A DNA stretch of 64,000 nucleotides from Plumapathes pennacea (Eukaryota > Cnidaria > Anthozoa > Antipatharia > Myriopathidae): assembly GCA_964036295.1 (NCBI GenBank), contig OZ038467.1:17643670-17707669 (forward strand). The letters are read 5' to 3'. Shown here in pieces: positions 56,363 through 64,000 of the stretch. The notes under the pieces were generated by a model. That model did no database searches and had not been told where the DNA came from. It was given only the letters and a program-made list of their open reading frames with translations. A program made the translations under genes and the position numbers. Positions within the stretch are counted from its first letter, which is position 1; every line of letters starts with the position of its first letter.

Positions 56363-56522
56363 CTTTCAGATTTCCCGGCAAACACCCTTGCCCCTCCCCC
56401 AACGGGCATAGTTTTGTTCTCTAGTGTGAACGCGCGCCGATGCGATCTCAGATCGATCTCAGATCGATCTCAGCACCGATCTCAGTACCAATCTCAGAAC
56501 CGATCCAAGTGTGAACGGGCCC

Positions 56523-57060
56523 TACGTCTGAAGCACATGTATAATTTGAGGTAAACTGTTAAAGTTTTGCTTTGATTTTGGGGTAAATCATGCTGTTTTG
56601 AGCGGTTCACATGCAAAACAATTCGAGCTCATTAAATACGCATACCTGAGTCTGGTGCATGCAGTCCAGGGTAAAAAAAATTGCACAGGAAGCTTATTTA
56701 AATGTACTGCAAATGAATTTAAAATTTGAAATTCGGTGTTCCTTTTTTCCCGTGCTATGGCGGCCGACCAATTTCAAAATTAAATATTAAATTTTGAGAA
56801 CGTGCTTGGCAGACTGTTTGAATTAATTTTACGTACCGACCGTGAGAAATACGTACGGCGTCGCACAATCGGTTCTTTTCAACGCAAAAGTTATAACACA
56901 CTCCATTCTTTTTCTCCTTCCTTTGCGTGTAGCACTTGACTTCGAAGAAAAGATTAAGTCAACATTTCGTTAAAACAAAGGCTGCTCGTGTTGAGCAGTA
57001 CCAAAGTAAAAGTCCAGTCAATGGAAGAGCGAGGGGCTATCTGCGATTATCGTATTCTAG
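56523..57060 (+). repeat. R3 copy 4, downstream part
   Basis: Continues from the Harbinger insertion with TACGTCTGAAGCACATGTAT through GCATGCAGTCCAGGGTAA to GCGAGGGGCTATCTGCGATT. Confidence 0.75.
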
Positions 57061-57139
57061 TATGTTAAAACGTTTTGTGCCAAAAATGGTAGTATCTAAC
57101 TACTTGGCTCGTGGTTCGAGGTTCCATAAAAAGGTCCTG

Positions 57140-57260
57140 GTTTAGCTATTGATCACACCCCGGTTCAAGTGTTTCTACTAATCACACACGAGTCGATCCT
57201 AATGCAAATGACCAATAATCATCGTTTCAGGTCATTTGCATTAGGTTCGGACCTATCGCC
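57140..57260. repeat. Hairpin repeat with inverted octamer motifs (copy 2)
   Basis: GAGTCGATCCTAATGCAAAT and ATTTGCATTAGGTTCGGACC around a short loop. Same block as 5590-5735. Confidence 0.6.
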
Positions 57261-57374
57261 TTTCAGAAATAATTATTGTCTGCACTGATTACTTCCAAAG
57301 CGGATCACTCGCGTTGTTTATTTGATTTACTGATTTCTCTCACTTTAAGACCGATCACCCAAGACTGGTCGCTC

Positions 57375-58575
57375 CCCGATTTAATTGCTCGCGACTGCGG
57401 CGAGCTTAAATTTGCAAATTCTTCCTTTTTTTCCGTTTTCTTTTTCTGGGTCGAGAATCAGCACACGGTGATTGGTTCACATTGTCACATGACATGCAAT
57501 GACGTAATTGACTTCGCGAACAACTTGAGATGTGGGTATTGAACTGTTCGTTACTTGTGTATAAAAGTTAAGTGCATCCCATCCAAACTCAACACCGTTT
57601 GGCTCTGTGGAACATGTACGGATAAACTGGATTTTAGGGAATACTTTTGGCTCGCGTTCCTAAGTTGACCGCGGAAATTTGATGGATTCGATTATTTGAT
57701 GGATACCGCTACGGGATTGCAAATAACTCTGTCGCCGCTAATTACTTAGTCCCGACGAAACTTTCTATGGCGACACAAATACTTCTGGGAAGATACCAGG
57801 CCGGAAACGGAAACCAAAGCTACGATGAGCTTTAGCCGCAAAACAATGCCGAATTATGCTTTACACTGTACATGACATCTGTTGCCTAATAAAATGCTTC
57901 TATTTATCGTACATTGCTTGTTAAAATGTTTTTTCCTTTTGATCATGCAGCCTTTGTTTCGCAATGGTGATTGTATACTAGAAATGAAAAATACACCGAA
58001 ATAGTCCTGAGCATTGAGTTTGCAGTCACAAATGGACTGAACACGCTGTGAACAAAACCGCAATAATATTGTGTCGTGTTACATTCCTCGCTTTCAATTT
58101 TATATTTGTTACAAAGCACGAACACTCGAAAGCCTGATAGAAGAAACGCATTCAGTTAATAAAAGAAATAGATAAGTATTGAAGCCAAGTCTGCATTAAT
58201 CGTGGCCTCTGATTAGAAAGTGTTCGAAGTCAAACTGTCAAAACCGATTGTGCATGAAAAGATATGTAAGTCACGCATAACTCAGCTTTTCTTGTTGGCT
58301 GACCTTTCGCTCCTAAGCTCAAAATGCAGAGTCGCTCAACGGCTTTAAAAAGCAAATGTATGAGTGCTGTAATGATGAATTATAGTTTAATCAAGTTTTA
58401 TATGAGCAAGGTGTCAACTTTCAAAGCCAAGTTCTCTTTTCTGTGTGATAGTTTTCTGGTGAGAAACTGGAAGTCTCTCTTGAAGTTCCGCTCTTGTCCC
58501 TGCTTTTCGTTTTAGTTTAGTCTGGTCTCGACCCAATTCACGCCGCGAGTTCACCGGCAACGCCAGTCTAGTTTG
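57375..58575 (+). repeat. R1 copy C (no internal duplication)
   Basis: From the GCTCGCGACTGCGGCGAGCT region through GGGTCGAGAATCAGCACACG to GCCGCGAGTTCACCGGCAAC. About 1.2 kb, and probably closest to the basic R1 layout. 58580-58838 beyond is unassigned. Confidence 0.75.
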
Positions 58576-58838
58576 AGATACAGTCGAAGCTCTTTTAGGC
58601 GATCACCTCGGGAATTCGAAAAAAATGGTCGTAACTAGAGCTGGTAGTGCACGAGAATAGGCTCTCGTGGCCACCACACGCTGAAACAAGGAGCTTAAAC
58701 CAGAGGAAAAGAACAGTTGCTATTAAATTCTCAGAAGTGGTCGCGGTCGCTTACGAAAGCTTTTAATTACAGAGTTTAATTAAAGAACTATTTTCTGGGA
58801 AGCTGTCCATTGTATTTGCACAAGGAAATGTATTTTGA

Positions 58839-61800
58839 GAAATATCCCCGTTGGGTGCTCTCGAACCTGTGTAATTGACATTGAAATATGATGATCAGGC
58901 GGAAGTCTTTTGATAGAAAATATAAACGAAACTCATTCAGCCCAGTTCATGTATAACGAGTGTCTGTATCTAAAGCGTCATTGAGCAATTGAGAGATTTT
59001 CGGGATAAGCCTGTGCGAAGGTGAGTTTTAACATGTAAAACCCTGACATGATATTGAAAGGTTTCTGTGTAGAACTATCAAAACAATATACCATTGCTGC
59101 GAAGAATGGCACGATTGGATGAACTCGCCCAAAATTCACAGCCTGCTCGTTTCGACTCAGACATTTCCAAAATTTGAATGAATCTGCGACGACCACGTAA
59201 AACTTTAGTTGATGTGCTTTTCTTATACTAAATAACACCGGAAGATTTTCCAGGTCACTAGGAATTTGCTGATCATACTTAAACTATTTCGGTTTTGATC
59301 TTTAAATGCAGTGGTTCGTGTTTCCTTGATCGTGATCTTTTTCTTGATTATTATTATTATTATTATTATTATTTCTTCTTCTTCTTTAGTCATTTTCTTT
59401 ATTTCGCAAATGGTCGTACCTTGATTCAGCTAAGTTCGGAGAAAATGCAATGAGGTATTTTAGGTGTGATGCAACATTAATGTTTCGAAAGCAAACCACA
59501 AGTTCTGAAAAGGTTTCCCCTTATGGCGGTCGCGCATTTGGCGCAAAAAAAAATTACTGACAGAACAGGAAGCTCGCTACAGAAGTCGCGGGGAGGCAGG
59601 TGGTGAGGGAAGGCACAAGAATCTTTATACTGGGAGGCTCCGCGCAGGCTTTCAACCCCTTGCCTCTTTAAATACCTTTCTGGGATCGAAGTGGTGACCC
59701 TTTTCACATACTTCTAGTAGAAATTCACACCCTTTTTACGCCTTCAAAACGGTAAACGTCCAGAAACACCTCACGCAAGTCGCTCGGTAACGTGACGTTT
59801 GCGAGTTTTATCTCAGTTTTTCTTTTCATAGCAAATAATCCCTGTATCAGCCTGTTTCTGTGTGTAACTTAGTATGAGCGAAGTTAACACATGAAGAAGC
59901 TGACTTCTTTTTTCGTGAAACGAAGCATATTATTTTTTTCTGTGATCAGTGGGTGAATGGCCTGACTTCCTTTATGGAATTTGTTGGTCATTTTTGCTCG
60001 CAGGGGCCTGGGGCCCACGAGAGCTTAAAAATGGAGATTTTTTTTTTTTTTTTCCTTTTTGTGGGTCGAGAATCAGCACACGGTGATTGGTTCGCTAAAC
60101 AACTCGAGATGTGGCCAGTGAATTGCTCGTTACTTGTGTGTAAAAGTTAACTGCATCCCATCCAAACTCAACACCATTTGGCTCTGTGGAATAGGCACGG
60201 ATAAACTGGATTTTCGGGAACGATTTTGGCTCGCGTTCACCGCGGAAGCTTTGAGAATAGCCGTAAACAAATATTTGATGGTACCGCTGTCACCGATAAA
60301 TATTTAGTCCCGACGAAACTTTCTGTGGCGACACGAAATACTTTTGGGAAGATAACAGGGCGAAAGCAGAAACCAAAGCTACGGTGAGCTTTAGCCGTAA
60401 AACAATGACGCTTTATGCTTTACTCTGTACATGACATCTGTTGCCTCATAAAATTCTTCTGTGTATCGTACATTGCCTGTTGAAGTGTTTCTTTCATTCG
60501 ATCATGTAGCCTTTGTTTCGCAATGGTCAGTGAATACCAGAAATGAAAAATACACCGAAATAATTCTGAGGATTGAGTTTGCAGTCACAAATGGACTGAA
60601 CACACTGTGAGCAAAAGCGCAATAATATTGTAAACATCTCTCGTGTGACATTCCTCGCTGTCAATTTTATATTTCTTAGCACGAATACTCAAAAGCCTGA
60701 TAGAAAGAAACGTATTGATTTAATAAAAGAAAACATATAAGTAGTGAAGCGAAAAAGTAAACTGCATCCCATTCAAATTCAACGCCATTTGGCTCTGTGG
60801 AAAAGGCATGGATAAACTGGATTTTAGGAAAAGATTTTGGCTCGCGTTCACCGCACAAGCTTTGAGAATAGCCGTAAACAAATGTTTGATGGTACTTCTG
60901 GGGTATTGCAAATATCTCTGTCGCCGATAAGTATTTAGTCCCGACGAAACTTTCTGTGGCGACACGAAATACTTTTGGGAAGATAACAGGGCGAAAACAG
61001 AAACCAAAGCTACGGTGAGCTTTAGCCGTAAAACAATGACGCTTTATGCTTTACTCTGTACATGACATCTGTTGCCTCATAAAATTCTTCTGCGTATCGT
61101 ACATTGCCTGTTGAAGTGTTTCTTTCATTCGATCATGTAGTCTTTGTTTCGCAATGTTCATTAAATACCAGAAATGAAAAATACACCGAAATAATTCTGA
61201 GGATTGAGTTTGCAGTCACAAATGGACTGAACACACTGTGAACAAAAGCGCAATAATATTGTAAACATCTCTCGTGTGACATTCCTCGTTTTCAATTTTA
61301 TATTTGTTACAGAGCACGAATACTCGAAAGCCTGATAGAAGAAACGTATTGAGTTAAGAAAAGAAAACACATAAGTAGTGAAGCGAAGGCTGGATTAACC
61401 TTAATATGAGTCAAGGTCAAACTGTCAAAATCGATTGTGCATAAAAAGATATGTCACGCATTCTCAAGATGCAGGGACGCTCAACCTTTAAGAAGCAAGT
61501 GTATGAGTGTTGTAATAATAATTTTTAGTTTAATCAAGGTGTCAAAAGAGCAAGGTGTCAAAAGCCAAGTTCTCTATACTGTGTGATATTTTTATGGTGA
61601 GAAATTGGAAGTCTCTCTTGGGATTTCCGCTCTTGTCCCCTACTTTCCATTTTATATTCTGGTCTCGACCCAACTCACGCCGCGAGCTCACTGGCAAGGC
61701 CAGTCTAGTTCGATAATATGTTGGGAAATGGTCTGACAAATTACCTTATACATTCAGTAATTTAAGACACGATTCTAACCAACTATGCCTTTAAAGTGCA

Positions 61801-62390
61801 ACCAGGATGTTTAAAGTATCTACGTCTAACCCTTACACTAGGAACGAGAAAAAAGAGTTACCATGGTTACGTGGAATTATTGGATATACTTAATACTCTT
61901 TATATGTTCATATCTATCTACACCAACAGAACACACCGGTTAAGCGCTCCACTAGTCACCAAGTGCGTCATTCAATGGTTACAGGAAGCTCACGACAACT
62001 ATTACCGTGGTGAGTATTCTTATTTATTGTTTATCTTTACGTTTGGTTCGATAGGTCTTTTAAAATATGAAAAATGAATAAATGTCGTACAAAGTCCATT
62101 ATTATGAAGACTAACGCTGGATCAAAGTAATGAATAGATGTCAAAATTTGAAAAAATAGTCATCTAAATTATGAAGTCGTTCAGTCTATATGAAACCGGA
62201 ATAGGAATTTAGCGAGTTTCGATCTCCCAAAGGAGTTGATGGGCATTCAGGAACAAAGAGTGTGATGATAAAGTGTCAACCTTTGCAGTAAACATTCTAG
62301 TTTTCTGGCTTTTTGACCACATTTTGCATGTTCTAGGAAAATAAACCAGTTTTCAATCTCCTCTTCCTGTCTTGTTTATACCTTTATATA
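58839..62390 (+). repeat. R2 copy 3, interrupted by R1 copy D
   Basis: Left part 58839-59989 and right part 61713-62390 match copies 1 and 2 in order. R1 copy D sits between GGAATTTGTTGG and CGATAATATGTTGGGAAATG. The exon-like peptide in the right part (61875-62025) reads YTNRTHRLSAPLVTKCVIQW followed by LQEAHDNYYRG and GTGAGT, well conserved with copy 1. A (TTA)n run lies near 59348-59372. Confidence 0.65.
59990..61712 (+). repeat. R1 copy D with internal tandem duplication
   Basis: Starts GCTCGCAGGGGCCTGGGGCC and ends GGCAAGGCCAGTCTAG. The middle (about 60168-60740) is repeated at 60755-61380, as in copy B. It is inserted inside R2 copy 3. Confidence 0.8.
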
Positions 62391-62400
62391 TACATATTAC

Positions 62401-62486
62401 GCTTCGCGCGAGGGCCATAAGACGACGAAAAAAACCAGGATCCATAACTTACGGTACGGACCAGGCAAACGAGGTTAATAAGATAT
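62401..62486. repeat. Half of the foldback element beside R4
   Basis: GCTTCGCGCGAGGGCCATAA through GATCCATAACTTACGGTACG to GAGGTTAATAAGATAT. It matches one arm of 31365-31519; the other arm is missing. Confidence 0.75.
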
Positions 62487-63785
<1,299 letters not shown>

Positions 63786-64000
63786 TCTGTGGTCTCACAG
63801 ACATATATTTTCAACAAAGACAGACTAAGAGCCGTATTGGTGCGCTTTACCTGAGAATGAGTGGCGTATTTTTCCATACTATAATATTTCTACAATCAGT
63901 TTTAGCGTAAACAAGTTTTGTCTCGTGAAAACACAACAGATGCTGGGATTCAAGTTTGGCGTGGCAAATATCCGCACGCATCATCAGAATTCTTTAATGA

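Larger units (their letters stand above)
52687..56522. mobile_element. PIF/Harbinger DNA transposon, full length (3836 bp)
   Basis: Perfect 16 bp TIRs GGGCCCGTTCACACTT. Flanked by TAG and TAC where the empty R3 copy has one TAG, i.e. a 3 bp target duplication with one later change. Just inside both ends are arrays of TGAGATCGATC repeats (about 52710-52850 and 56440-56505), likely binding sites for the Myb-like protein. Two convergent genes: Myb-like (plus) and DDE transposase (minus), which is the usual two-gene plan of the superfamily. All structural parts are present, but the transposase has a single-base frameshift. Confidence 0.95.

Overview
This window looks like nuclear DNA of a cnidarian, most probably a stony coral. 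The clues are a very long single-exon TPR-CHAT gene of the TTC28-like type, spliced PIF/Harbinger genes with GT/AG introns, CR1/L2-like LINE fragments, a tRNA-headed SINE, many MITEs and long AT microsatellites. There are no bacterial operons, rRNA genes or CRISPR arrays. The species cannot be fixed from the sequence alone.

Layout. 1-8.1 kb: a LINE fragment at the left edge, a 75-80 bp tandem array broken by a nest of four inverted-repeat elements, then long dispersed repeats called R2 and R1 here (R1 carries a nested SINE), and a large (AT)n tract. 8.1-15.6 kb: repeat R3 split by a young 6.05 kb LTR retrotransposon on the minus strand. It has gag, a retropepsin and a textbook -1 frameshift site, but no RT or integrase. 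18.5-26.2 kb: a large inverted duplication with 2.7 kb arms around a 2.1 kb spacer. 27.8-31.5 kb: R1 pieces, a decayed THAP exon, hairpins, MITEs and repeat R4.

33.0-41.5 kb is the main host gene: one 8.5 kb exon for 2835 residues, with 58 unbroken 40-residue TPRs followed by a CHAT caspase-like domain that keeps its His-Cys pair. 41.5-45.4 kb is mostly unassigned. 45.4-48.5 kb holds LINE fragments around (AAT)n. 48.5-57.1 kb holds three more R3 copies. Between two of them lies a small cluster of unusual minus-strand ORFs, including a Cys-His repeat of a type I associate with large DNA viruses and protists. The last R3 copy is split by a complete 3.84 kb PIF/Harbinger transposon that encodes a three-exon Myb-like protein and a three-exon DDE transposase with one frameshift. 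57.1-64 kb repeats R1, R2 and R4, with R1 inserted inside R2, and ends in another (AT)n tract.

How it works together: only the TPR-CHAT gene looks like a functional host gene. Most of the rest is a layered record of transposition in which several insertions can be ordered by nesting. R1-R4 are working names coined here; whether they match catalogued repeats needs a database search.
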